Positions 41,829 to 50,143 of a stretch of DNA of 64,000 bases are shown one piece after another. Position 1 is the first letter of the stretch. Each line of letters begins with the position of its first letter. The position numbers and the translations under genes are program-made. The stretch is taken from NCBI RefSeq assembly GCF_000718085.1, contig NZ_JOEC01000003.1:215862-279861 (forward strand), read 5' to 3'. This DNA is from Mycetocola saprophilus. Lineage in GTDB: Bacteria > Actinomycetota > Actinomycetes > Actinomycetales > Microbacteriaceae. The notes beneath the pieces are model-generated. The model saw only the letters and a program-made list of their open reading frames with translations. It was not told the DNA's origin and did not search any database.

Positions 41829-43685
41829 ATGTCCTCGCCCGCTCAGTCCCGCTCCCCCTTCGCCCGGCGCAAGCCGCAGGAGGGTCCGCGCGCCTCGTTT
41901 AGGCAGCTGCTGCCGTTCCTGTTTGAGCACAAGCGGATGCTGTGGTTCATCATCCTGCTCTCGGTCCTGGGAGCCCTGGCCTCGCTCGCCCAGCCGCTGC
42001 TGGTCAGCCAGGTCATCGGCCGGGTGCAGAAGAACGAGATGCTGGGATCGCTGGTCTGGGCGCTGGTGGCGCTGGTTGTCATCTCCGCGCTCCTCATGGG
42101 CTACCAGCACTATCTGCTCCAGCGCACCGGTGAGGGTGTGGTGCTCTCCAGCCGCAAGCGTCTGATTTCGCGGATGCTGCGCCTGCCGGTCTCCGAGTTT
42201 GATGCCCGCCGCACCGGCGACCTGGTTTCCCGCGTGGGCAGCGACACGACCCTGCTGCGCGCGGTCCTCACCCAGGGGCTGATCGAGGCCATCGGTGGCG
42301 CGGTGACCTTTGTGGGTGCGCTGATCGCGATGCTGATCCTCGATCCGGTCCTGCTGGGCCTCACGGTTCTTGTGGTGGCCGTCTCGGTGCTCGTAGTGGT
42401 CGCGCTCTCGGCGCGGATTCGCCAGGCCAGTGCCGCGGCTCAGGCTCGCGTGGGCGATCTGACCTCCGCCGTGGAGCGGGCAATCAGCTCGGTTCGGACC
42501 GTGCGTGCGGCCGGTGCCACCGAGCGCGAGATCGCCGGGGTTGAGCAGCACGCAACCGCCGCCTGGAAGATGGGTATCCGTGTCGCCAAGGCCTCCGCTC
42601 TGGTGGTCCCGGTTGCCGGTATCGCGATGCAGGCCTCGCTGCTGGTGGTGCTGGGCGTGGGCGGATTCCGCGTGGCCTCGGGCGCGATCGAAATCTCCAG
42701 CCTGGTCGCGTTTGTAATGTTCCTGTTCATGATGATCATGCCGCTGGGCCAGGCCTTCGGGGCGCTCACCGCGACCAACCAGGCGCTCGGTGCCCTGGGC
42801 CGGATCCAGGAGATCATCGATCTGCCCGCCGAGGACGCCAACGACGCCGAAATCGCCGCCGCCCTGAGCGATCCCGGCACCGTCTCGGCCGAGGCCGCGG
42901 CGATCGAGTTCCGCGACGTCAAGTTTGGCTACGCGACCGCCCCGGCGACCGGCGGCGTGGCCGAGGCCGACGATATCCGCACCGTCACCGCCACCGGCGA
43001 GCGCACCGAGGTGCTGCGCGGGGTGTCCTTCACCGCCGAACGCGGCACCCGGACCGCGCTGGTGGGTCCGTCCGGTGCCGGAAAATCGACGATCCTGGCG
43101 CTGATCGAGCGCTTCTACGACCCCCAGGACGGCGCGATCCTCTTCGGTGGCCGCGACATCCGGGCCCTGGACCGCGGCGACCTGCGCGGCCAGATCGGCT
43201 ATGTGGAGCAGGATGCCCCGGTCCTGGCCGGTTCCCTCCGCGATAACCTGCTGCTCGGTGCCCCCGACGCGACCGATGCGGACTGCGAGCGCGTGCTGCG
43301 CGACGTCAACCTCGGCGAGGTCCTGGCGCGCAACAGCGCCGGCCTGGACGCCGCCGTGGGTGAGGACGGCATCATGCTCTCCGGTGGTGAGCGTCAGCGC
43401 CTGGCCATCGCCCGCGCGCTGCTTGCCGCCCACCCGGTGCTGCTGCTGGACGAGTCCACCTCCTCGCTGGATGGCCAGAACGAGCAGCTCATGCGGGTGG
43501 CGCTGGACGCCGTGGCCAAGGATCGCACGCTGATCATCATCGCCCACCGCCTCTCTACCGTCGTGGACTCCGACAAGATCGTGGTTCTCGAACACGGCAC
43601 CGTGCTGGGCACCGGCACCCACTCCGAACTGGTGGCTTCGGTGCCGCTGTACCGGGATCTGGCCAAGCACCAGTTCCTGGTGTAA
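41829..43685 (+). CDS. ABC exporter (fused membrane and ATPase domains)
   Basis: A 618-residue type IV ABC half-transporter, probably a homodimer. Six helices span about 35-330, with the intracellular loop signature EFDARRTGDLVSRVGSDTTLLR. The ATPase domain has Walker A GPSGAGKST, the signature LSGGERQRLAIARALL, Walker B LLLDESTSSLDG and switch HRLSTV. Related proteins export lipids, peptides or drugs. ATG 41829 has AGGAAAGG 4-5 bases upstream; the frame is open further up but that part is promoter. It could act in bacteriocin traffic because of its place, but it has its own promoter. Confidence 0.88.
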   Translation: MSSPAQSRSPFARRKPQEGPRASFRQLLPFLFEHKRMLWFIILLSVLGALASLAQPLLVSQVIGRVQKNEMLGSLVWALVALVVISALLMGYQHYLLQRTGEGVVLSSRKRLISRMLRLPVSEFDARRTGDLVSRVGSDTTLLRAVLTQGLIEAIGGAVTFVGALIAMLILDPVLLGLTVLVVAVSVLVVVALSARIRQASAAAQARVGDLTSAVERAISSVRTVRAAGATEREIAGVEQHATAAWKMGIRVAKASALVVPVAGIAMQASLLVVLGVGGFRVASGAIEISSLVAFVMFLFMMIMPLGQAFGALTATNQALGALGRIQEIIDLPAEDANDAEIAAALSDPGTVSAEAAAIEFRDVKFGYATAPATGGVAEADDIRTVTATGERTEVLRGVSFTAERGTRTALVGPSGAGKSTILALIERFYDPQDGAILFGGRDIRALDRGDLRGQIGYVEQDAPVLAGSLRDNLLLGAPDATDADCERVLRDVNLGEVLARNSAGLDAAVGEDGIMLSGGERQRLAIARALLAAHPVLLLDESTSSLDGQNEQLMRVALDAVAKDRTLIIIAHRLSTVVDSDKIVVLEHGTVLGTGTHSELVASVPLYRDLAKHQFLV

Positions 43686-43696
43686 CGCGCAGGCCC

Positions 43697-43729
43697 AACG
43701 CCCCGGCCGGGTTTCTCGGCCGGGGCGTT
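43697..43729 (+). terminator. Terminator of the ABC exporter gene
   Basis: AACGCCCCGGCCG and its complement form a 13-bp stem with a 7-base loop, 11 bases after the stop codon. Confidence 0.75.
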
Positions 43730-43749
43730 GCGCTTCCCCGAAACCCGAC

Positions 43750-43785
43750 GATGCCCCGCACCGCTGGAGGACGGTACGGGGCATC
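43750..43785 (-). terminator. Terminator of the phn-like operon
   Basis: GATGCCCCG and CGGGGCATC form the base, with ACCG/CGGT continuing after a one-base bulge on each side. It lies 51 bases past the stop codon of the minus-strand regulator gene. Confidence 0.6.
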
Positions 43786-43836
43786 AATCACTCGGCCGGC
43801 TCGTTTCCGATGCGAGCCGCCGGTGGGTGGGCGAGC

Positions 43837-44745
43837 CTAGCGGCCCGCCTCGTCGCCGAGGTTTTCGGCAAGCACGTCGAGCACGCGTGAGCGCGCCCGT
43901 TCACCAGCCGCGCCGAGGCGCGTCCCGATGGTCTCCACCAGCGCCTCGAGAAATACCACGTGCGGTACCCGCGAGGTGTGTTCCAGCTCCTGGCGGAAGC
44001 TCGCCGCCGGGGCCAGCAGCAGGGTGATCGCGGCCAGACGGGTCAGCGGGGTGTTACGGAACGAGGTAACCGCGATTACCCGCGCCCCGGCCTCATTGGC
44101 CTGGGCGGCGGCGCGCAGGCTCGCCTCGTTGGCACCACTGCCGGAGATCACCAGGCAGACATCCTCGGCGCGCAGGCCACGGGCGGCAATCTGCTGGCCA
44201 ATCGGATCGGCCAGGGTTTCCGCCGGCCGACCGGCGGCGGTCAGGCGCATCGCCAGATCCATCGCCAGCGGACCCGACAGGCCGCTGGCAACCACGAGTA
44301 CCCGGCCCGCGGCGACGATCGAGTCCACCGCCGAGTCCACCTCGGGTTCGCTCAGCACGCTGGCGATCTGCGGCAGAACCTGCGCCAGGGCGACGATCTC
44401 GGCGCGGATCCGGCCGAGCGCACCCGCGCCCGGGTCGGCGTCCTCGGTGCGCTGGGCGATCTCTCCGGCGAGCGCGAGCTCCCCGGCCAACGCAACCCGA
44501 AGCTGCGGATATCCTCGGTAGCCGAGGCTCTGGCACATCCGCACCACGGTCGAGCGAGCGACTCCGGCGCGGTCGGCGAGCTCCTGCGCGGTCAGCTCCA
44601 CCACGCTCTCGGGATCGGCGGCGATGATCTCCGCCGCCCGACGCTCGCTGCGCTGCATGCCCGGCAGGGCGGTGGCGATGCGCACGGTGGGCATCGCGGT
44701 GGGAATCTCCCCGGTGGAGACAACATCGATGCTAGACGAGGTCAC
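43837..44745 (-). CDS. RpiR/MurR-family transcriptional regulator
   Basis: A 302-residue regulator. Residues about 30-105 form the RpiR HTH (RRAAEIIAADPESVVELTAQELADRAGVARSTVVRMCQSLGYRGYPQLR), followed by a SIS domain (about 130-260) with VLVVASGLSGPLAMDLAMRL and VCLVISGSGANEASLRAA. SIS domains bind phosphosugars. It ends the PhnD-PhnC-PhnE-PhnE operon. I chose GTG 44745 because GAGAGGAA lies 7 bases upstream; a GTG nine codons earlier lacks an RBS. Confidence 0.85.
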   Translation of the reverse strand: MTSSSIDVVSTGEIPTAMPTVRIATALPGMQRSERRAAEIIAADPESVVELTAQELADRAGVARSTVVRMCQSLGYRGYPQLRVALAGELALAGEIAQRTEDADPGAGALGRIRAEIVALAQVLPQIASVLSEPEVDSAVDSIVAAGRVLVVASGLSGPLAMDLAMRLTAAGRPAETLADPIGQQIAARGLRAEDVCLVISGSGANEASLRAAAQANEAGARVIAVTSFRNTPLTRLAAITLLLAPAASFRQELEHTSRVPHVVFLEALVETIGTRLGAAGERARSRVLDVLAENLGDEAGR

Positions 44746-44777
44746 GGGCGGCGTTCCTCTCGAACGGGACACGGATG

Positions 44778-45632
44778 CTAGGCGAGGTCACGCGCCTTAC
44801 TCCCCTCGGTGATCCGGCGACGAATGGCACCGGAGGTCAGGTCAATGGCGATGGTCACGATGATGACCACGATCAGTAGCGCACCCACGGTGGGCCACTC
44901 CCGGTACTGGGTGTACGAGGTGAGCATATCGCCAATTCCGCCCACACCGATCAGCCCCAGCACGGCGCTGGCGCGTACGTTGATCTCAAACCGGTAGAGC
45001 CAGAACGACACAAACTCCGGCGCCGCCTGCGGCCAGATTCCCCAGCGCACGGTCTGCCAGCGGCTTCCACCGGCGGCTTTCACGGCCTCGATGGGTCCGG
45101 GATGCACACCCTCAATCGCCTCGTATCCCCACTTGCCCAGGGTTCCGATGCCGTTGACCGCGAGCGCGAGCGCACCGGTCAGCGGGGTGAGCCCGGTGAC
45201 CGAGAGAATCACGATGGCAATCACGATCTCGGGAACCGCACGGATCAGCGAAAACAGCCCACGCAGAGCGAGCCGCACCGGGGCCGGGCCGATGCCACGG
45301 GCGGCGAGGAAGCTCAGCGGGAACGAGATCACAATACCCAGCAGGCATCCCACCCACGCCATCTCCACGCTGCGCCAGGTCTGCCAGAGCGCCTCGGGGA
45401 CCCTGTCCCAGGCGGGGTTGGAGAACATCAGCCACAGGTAGCGGGCGATGTCCGCGGGAAGGTTTGCGGTGCGCGCCCAGTCCACCTTGACCGACCAGAA
45501 GACCAGCACCACCAGGAGGGTGATGGCCACGGTGATCACGGTTCGCCAGGGGCGGCGCGGCTTGGCCGGCGGCGTGATCGCGCGCGCAGGGGCCGAGCGC
45601 ACGGTGCGCGGCGCGGTATTCAAGGCTGTCAT
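44778..45632 (-). CDS. phnE: Phosphonate-type ABC transporter permease (second PhnE)
   Basis: A 284-residue inner-membrane subunit with about six helices. The EAA-type loop is in KWGYEAIEGVHPGPIEAVKAAGGSRWQTVRWGIWPQA, and SFWLYRFEINVRASAVLGLIGVGGIG is the PhnE signature. It pairs with the other PhnE. The ATG overlaps the stop of the preceding permease gene (ATGA). A basic Pro-rich tail of about 25 residues precedes the first helix. Confidence 0.88.
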   Translation of the reverse strand: MTALNTAPRTVRSAPARAITPPAKPRRPWRTVITVAITLLVVLVFWSVKVDWARTANLPADIARYLWLMFSNPAWDRVPEALWQTWRSVEMAWVGCLLGIVISFPLSFLAARGIGPAPVRLALRGLFSLIRAVPEIVIAIVILSVTGLTPLTGALALAVNGIGTLGKWGYEAIEGVHPGPIEAVKAAGGSRWQTVRWGIWPQAAPEFVSFWLYRFEINVRASAVLGLIGVGGIGDMLTSYTQYREWPTVGALLIVVIIVTIAIDLTSGAIRRRITEGSKARDLA

Positions 45633-46432
45633 TTCAAACGCTTTCTCATCGCCGCACTCGCCCAGTCGATCAGCACCACAACCACGAGTATTTCGAGGAT
45701 GATCAGCGCGAGCTGGTCGTAACGGTAGAAGGTACGCACCGCATCGATCAGGAGGCCGAGGCCACCCGCGCCGACGAGGCCCAGCACGGTCGAGGCGCGT
45801 ACGTTGAGTTCAAACGCGTACAGCGCCTGGTTGATAAACGGCGGCCAGATATCCGGCAGCAGCGCCGCCCGGTTGATCTGGGTCTGGGTGCCGCCGGCCG
45901 CACGCGCGGCCTCACCGGGACCGGGATCCCCGGACTCGATCGCCTCGGACACCAGCTTGACCACGATGCCCACGTTGAACAGCACCAGCGCGATGATACC
46001 CGGCAGGGCACCCACCCCGACCATGGCAACTAGGACCGCGGCGTAGAGCAGATCGGGGACCGCGCGCACGATGTTGAGGATGGTGCGCACGAGTCCGCGG
46101 GTGATCCGGTTGGGGTTGGTCAGGCGGGCTGCCCACATGCTCAGCGGGACCGAGACGATCGCGCCGATCACCGAGGCGATCACCGCCATCTGCAGGGTCT
46201 CAATCAGCGGTTCAATCGTGCGCGGGAAGAACGACCAGTCGGGCACCAGCAGCTGACCGATCTTCTCGGCACCGTTGCGCCAGTTGCGCACAATGGCGTC
46301 GAGGGAGAAGTCCACGCCGATGCCGGGAGCCAGGGTCACCGCGGTAATGGCCGCGATGATCGCGATGGCCAGCCAGATCTTCCAGCGTCCGCCGGGTTTG
46401 GCGGGGAGACCGGGATACTCTGCTGCACTCAC
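45629..46432 (-). CDS. phnE: Phosphonate-type ABC transporter permease (first PhnE)
   Basis: A 267-residue permease with about six helices and the EAA-type loop [40 protein letters not shown], then [24 protein letters not shown]. Its GTG start overlaps the phnC stop (GTGA). Two different PhnE proteins in one operon are common in this transporter family and form a heterodimeric channel. Confidence 0.88.
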   Translation of the reverse strand: MSAAEYPGLPAKPGGRWKIWLAIAIIAAITAVTLAPGIGVDFSLDAIVRNWRNGAEKIGQLLVPDWSFFPRTIEPLIETLQMAVIASVIGAIVSVPLSMWAARLTNPNRITRGLVRTILNIVRAVPDLLYAAVLVAMVGVGALPGIIALVLFNVGIVVKLVSEAIESGDPGPGEAARAAGGTQTQINRAALLPDIWPPFINQALYAFELNVRASTVLGLVGAGGLGLLIDAVRTFYRYDQLALIILEILVVVVLIDWASAAMRKRLK

Positions 46433-47283
46433 GCGGGCGTCCCGGTGGGGGCAGCACTCTGGCCGCCCAGCAGATCCTGGTCGCCAATCGGCCGTCCATA
46501 GATCCGCTCGAAGTCGGCATCGGTGGCGGTGGCCGCGGGGCCGTCGTAGACGATCTCCCCGGCGCGCAGCCCAATCAGCCGGGTGCCGTAGCCGCGGGCG
46601 AGGTCGAGCAGGTGCAGGTTGACCAGCACGGTGATCCCGAGTTCGCGGTTGATCCGGCGCAGGTCGCCCATGACCGCGTGGGCGGTGGGCGGGTCAAGGC
46701 TTGCCACGGGCTCATCGGCCAGCACGATGCCGGGCTCCTGAGCCAGGGCGCGGGCGATAGCCACGCGCTGCTGCTGCCCGCCGGAGAGGTGTGCCGCCCG
46801 GTGATATACCCGTTCGAGCATACCGACGCGATCCAGCGCCTCGAAGGCCAGCTGTCGATCCCGCTGACGGTATGCACCGACCAGGGTGCGCGGCACCGAG
46901 GTGTGGGCGAGGCGTCCTACCAGGACGTTGTTGAGCACCGTGGTGCGCCCGGCGAGGTTGAACCCCTGGAAGATCATGCCGATCTGTCCACGCAGGCGGC
47001 GCAGTTCGCGGCCGCGGGCGAGATCCATCCGGTGCCCGCCAACCTCGAGGGTGCCCGAGCTGAGCGGCACCAGGCCGTTGATGGTGCGGATCAGGCTGGA
47101 CTTGCCCGATCCGGAGAGGCCGACGATGGAGACCATCTCGCCGGCTTCGATGTCGAGGGAAATCTTCTTGAGGCCCACCACACCGTTGGGGTAGCGAACC
47201 ACCGCGTCGCGCAACCGGATGGACCAGGGGGCGGAGGCCGCGGTCGCGGCCCCCGCCGGGGTTTCCGGGGAAATCCGGGTCAC
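46429..47283 (-). CDS. phnC: Phosphonate-type ABC transporter ATPase
   Basis: A 284-residue ATPase. Walker A is GLSGSGKSS, the signature [15 protein letters not shown], Walker [13 protein letters not shown]; the switch region reads [28 protein letters not shown], the pattern of PhnC proteins. The GTG start shares a base with the phnD stop (TAGTG). Confidence 0.9.
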   Translation of the reverse strand: MTRISPETPAGAATAASAPWSIRLRDAVVRYPNGVVGLKKISLDIEAGEMVSIVGLSGSGKSSLIRTINGLVPLSSGTLEVGGHRMDLARGRELRRLRGQIGMIFQGFNLAGRTTVLNNVLVGRLAHTSVPRTLVGAYRQRDRQLAFEALDRVGMLERVYHRAAHLSGGQQQRVAIARALAQEPGIVLADEPVASLDPPTAHAVMGDLRRINRELGITVLVNLHLLDLARGYGTRLIGLRAGEIVYDGPAATATDADFERIYGRPIGDQDLLGGQSAAPTGTPA

Positions 47284-48260
47284 TACTGCAGTCCGAGGCT
47301 CTTTGCGGCACGGGCCACAACGTCGAGGGACTTGGGGTCGGCCGGGGCGAGCTTGGTGATCGAGTAGATGCTCTGCAGCACCTTGGATCCGGCCTCGGTG
47401 TTGGAGTAGTCGGCCAGGGCCTTGGCGATCTTGTCCTGGAGCTTGGGAGAGAGGTCCTTGCTCAGGGTCACGCCGTCGTTGGGGATTTCCTGGCTCAGGG
47501 CGAAGACCACAACCTTCTGGCCCACGTCCGGGGTGTCCTTCTTGACGATGTCGCGGGCATCCCAGAACGAGAAGCCGACCTCGGCGTCACCGTTGTAGAC
47601 GGCGAGCACGGAGGCGTCGTTAGCGGTGACCGGAAGCTTATTGATGTCGGTGTCGATGTTCAGTCCGGCCTCCTTGAGTGCCAGCATCGGGTAGATGTAA
47701 CCGGCCGGGGATCCCGGGCCCAGGACCGAAACCTTGGCACCCTTGATCTTCTTGATCTCGTCGAGTCCGGCCGGGCCCTTGAGGGCGTCGGCACCGTTGC
47801 AGAACAGCTTGCCGTCGCGCTCGACCGGCTTGTCCTTGCAGTACTTATCGGGGTTGTTGGTCATGAACTGGGCGGGGTAGCTGATGTTGCCGTTGCGCTC
47901 GGTCTGCAGCACGGTCTTGGCACCGTACTTGTCGCTGGCCTGCCACAGCTGCAGCGAGGGCAGGAAGCCGATCTGGGCCTGACCTGCACCCATCGCCTCG
48001 ACGGCGGCCTGGTAATCCTTGGACACAACGCCGTGGACGGTGATGCCGAGTTCCTTGGTCAGGAAGTCGGTCAGCGGGGCGGCGGTGTCGACCAAACCGG
48101 ACTGGTCCTGCGAGGGAACAAGCGCGAGGGTCAGCTCGGTGGGGTCCTTGATGGCTTCGGGTGAGGCGGAGGATCCGGAGCCGGCGTTAGCCGAACAACC
48201 GGTCAGGACGATGGCCGCGGCACCGATCAGGGCCAGGGCGCTCAGGGACTTCTTCAGCAT
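47283..48260 (-). CDS. phnD: Phosphate/phosphite/phosphonate-binding lipoprotein
   Basis: Extracellular substrate-binding subunit, 325 residues, lipid-anchored: the signal ends with the lipobox LTGC at about residue 23. The PhnD pattern is clear in [66 protein letters not shown] and [17 protein letters not shown]. The segment [11 protein letters not shown]...[14 protein letters not shown] contains two cysteines likely to form a disulfide. The true ligand is not certain. ATG 48260 has GGAAGG 7 bases upstream. Confidence 0.9.
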   Translation of the reverse strand: MLKKSLSALALIGAAAIVLTGCSANAGSGSSASPEAIKDPTELTLALVPSQDQSGLVDTAAPLTDFLTKELGITVHGVVSKDYQAAVEAMGAGQAQIGFLPSLQLWQASDKYGAKTVLQTERNGNISYPAQFMTNNPDKYCKDKPVERDGKLFCNGADALKGPAGLDEIKKIKGAKVSVLGPGSPAGYIYPMLALKEAGLNIDTDINKLPVTANDASVLAVYNGDAEVGFSFWDARDIVKKDTPDVGQKVVVFALSQEIPNDGVTLSKDLSPKLQDKIAKALADYSNTEAGSKVLQSIYSITKLAPADPKSLDVVARAAKSLGLQ

Positions 48261-48304
48261 GGTTATGCCTTCCAATATGGGGTGTGAGAGGGAGGGGGTG
48301 AGGT

Positions 48305-49066
48305 TTAGTGGGCGGCGATGAATTCGCCGCGGGCCCAGGCGAGCAGCTCGGGGTAGAGGCTCTCCAGGCGTTCGGCCGCGAGGTCGGGGGTGGCCTCGGC
48401 GGGACGGCGGGTGCCAACCAGGGCCGTGTGGTGGCCGCGCTGGTGAATCGGGGCGAGGTCGTTTTCCCAGATGTCGCCGATCGAGAGGACCGGTCCGCGT
48501 TCGGCTGCGGCGGCCGATTCGGCAGCGGGGGCGTCCCGATCGGAGGCGTTCTGGTGCCCGGCCTCGACGGTGAATCGTTCGGGCAGCGGGCTCGCGCTCA
48601 GCTCATCGAGGATGACCGGGAACCCGGCGGGCTTGCCGGCCTGGGTGACAACCCGGTCGAACAGCGGTGCGAGGCCCAGGGTCTGCAGGACCCGGTCGAT
48701 GCCCGCGGCGGGCGCGTTGGTGACCAGGACGATCTCGGCGTGCGTCCGGGCCTGTTCCAGGAACTCCCGGAATCCACGCGGGGCGAGGATCGGTGCTTCG
48801 GCACCGCCGAGCACGCTGCGCGAGTGCAGATAGGCGGCGGAGAGATCCTCCTCGCCGACACCGAGGAGGCGGGCCGCCCGGGCGACCCGGTCGTAGCCGT
48901 CCAGGGCTTCGGGATCGGTGTGCTCATCCAGGACCCGGGTCAGGAAGTCTGCGCGCCGTTCGGCGGGGATTCCGGAGGCCGCGGCGACGGCGTAGGCTCG
49001 AACCGGACCGGTGCCGAGGGCAACGGTGCCATCAAAGTCAAAAATCAGGGTGGGGGTGGGGATCAC
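48305..49066 (-). CDS. HAD-superfamily hydrolase at the head of the phn-like operon
   Basis: A 253-residue phosphatase-type protein. Motif I is IFDFDGTVALG at the N-terminus with the nucleophile Asp, motif II is VLVTNAPAAG, motif III is the lysine in VVTQAGKPAGFP, and motif IV is LSIGDIWENDLAP. It is not an obvious phosphonoacetaldehyde hydrolase. It starts 45 bases before phnD and runs in the same direction. It may remove phosphate from the compound imported by PhnCDE, but that is inference. Confidence 0.82.
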   Translation of the reverse strand: MIPTPTLIFDFDGTVALGTGPVRAYAVAAASGIPAERRADFLTRVLDEHTDPEALDGYDRVARAARLLGVGEEDLSAAYLHSRSVLGGAEAPILAPRGFREFLEQARTHAEIVLVTNAPAAGIDRVLQTLGLAPLFDRVVTQAGKPAGFPVILDELSASPLPERFTVEAGHQNASDRDAPAAESAAAAERGPVLSIGDIWENDLAPIHQRGHHTALVGTRRPAEATPDLAAERLESLYPELLAWARGEFIAAH

Positions 49067-49196
49067 AATTCTCCTCGTGGACGATGCGTCCAGACTAAGA
49101 AGTCAAAATGGACGAAATGACCACGAGTGGGTGAACGGGTCGTGAACGTGTGACGGCCGAACGGCGTGAGCGGGCGGTCACCCAGCATGCTCCACC

Positions 49197-49202
49197 TAGC
49201 AT
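49197..49202 (+). promoter_or_regulatory. -10 box of a leaderless gene
   Basis: TAGCAT, then GAGTTC, then ATG 49209. Confidence 0.5.
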
Positions 49203-49208
49203 GAGTTC

Positions 49209-50018
49209 ATGAAGCACTTCTTCGGCACCGCGGCATCGCGCACCACCGCCCTCGCGCCGTCCCCGACCGACGGGTCCGCGGCGCACTCCGCGCTGCGTAC
49301 GAACCCCACGGACACCGCCGCCCTGCACACCCACCTGCAGGACCTGTCGCTCCACCTCACCGCGCTGGCCGAAGCCACCCCGCTCAGCCTCGCCGAGGAT
49401 CTCTTCCGCGCCCAACCCTGGCTTGCCGATGCCCTGGACCGCGACCGCGCCGCCGGCGTCTTTGCCCACTGGGGTCGTTCCACCGCGGTCGATGAGAACG
49501 TGGGATCCGCGGTGCTCGCCGCTCCGGTCCTCAACGTTCTGAGCGCTCGCGCCGGGCTCCCCTCCACCGCGCCCGAGGCCAACGCCGGTCTCCTACACGT
49601 ATACGGCTACCTGTATGCGCCGGTGCAGACTCCCTATGGCACCAAGCGTGAACGGTGGATCGACGGCGAGCTCGCCGGAGCGCTCGGCCTGCCGGCGACC
49701 CACTTCCGCCCCGAGGACGGAGAATCCACGCCGCTGGCCCGCCTCACCGAGGTGCTGCTGCCGCTGTTCTCGGGCGGTCCACGCCGGGGGGACCTGCTGC
49801 GCCTGCGCGAGCAGATCACCCCGGGCCTGGCCGCCCACACCCTGCTCTACCAGGCACGGCCCGGCTCCCCCGGACACGCAGCACTGGCCTATGCTCTCGA
49901 GGATTCCCGCGGCATCCACCTGGTCACCGCGTTCCCCTACGCCGGCTCGGCGGGCGAGCTGTGCTCGGTGCACGTGTCGGCACCGCCGCGACTGCGCTAC
50001 AACGCGCTGACTCCCTAA
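49209..50018 (+). CDS. Hypothetical protein, conserved-looking, function unknown
   Basis: A 269-residue soluble protein with no signal peptide or membrane segment. A polar, Thr/Ala-rich start (1-40) leads to a helical part (40-110) and then a second half with AGLLHVYGYLYAPVQTPYGTKRERWIDGELAGALGLPATHFRP and a C-terminal strand-rich end TLLYQARPGSPGHAALAYALEDSRGIHLVTAFPYAG. I do not recognise the family. Codon use is like the neighbours, and it has a -10 box placed for leaderless start and its own terminator, so it is a real gene. Divergent from the HAD-phn operon. Confidence 0.72.
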   Translation: MKHFFGTAASRTTALAPSPTDGSAAHSALRTNPTDTAALHTHLQDLSLHLTALAEATPLSLAEDLFRAQPWLADALDRDRAAGVFAHWGRSTAVDENVGSAVLAAPVLNVLSARAGLPSTAPEANAGLLHVYGYLYAPVQTPYGTKRERWIDGELAGALGLPATHFRPEDGESTPLARLTEVLLPLFSGGPRRGDLLRLREQITPGLAAHTLLYQARPGSPGHAALAYALEDSRGIHLVTAFPYAGSAGELCSVHVSAPPRLRYNALTP

Positions 50019-50037
50019 ACCCCACGGGCATGCATAC

Positions 50038-50067
50038 GCCGGGTACCCACCCCCGTGGGTACCCGGC
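50038..50067 (+). terminator. Terminator of the 49209 gene
   Basis: GCCGGGTACCCAC and its complement form a perfect 13-bp stem with a CCCC loop, 19 bases after the stop codon. Confidence 0.7.
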
Positions 50068-50143
50068 GCAATCATGGTTTATTCGCGTGCGGCGTCGCGG
50101 GCCCGGCGGACCCCCATCGCAAACACCCGAACCACTAACGCGA

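Noticed and set aside
41829..43685. ABC exporter as fourth gene of the bacteriocin locus
   Set aside because: It has its own promoter and a 409-base gap, and its composition matches the core genome; a functional link cannot be excluded but is not supported.
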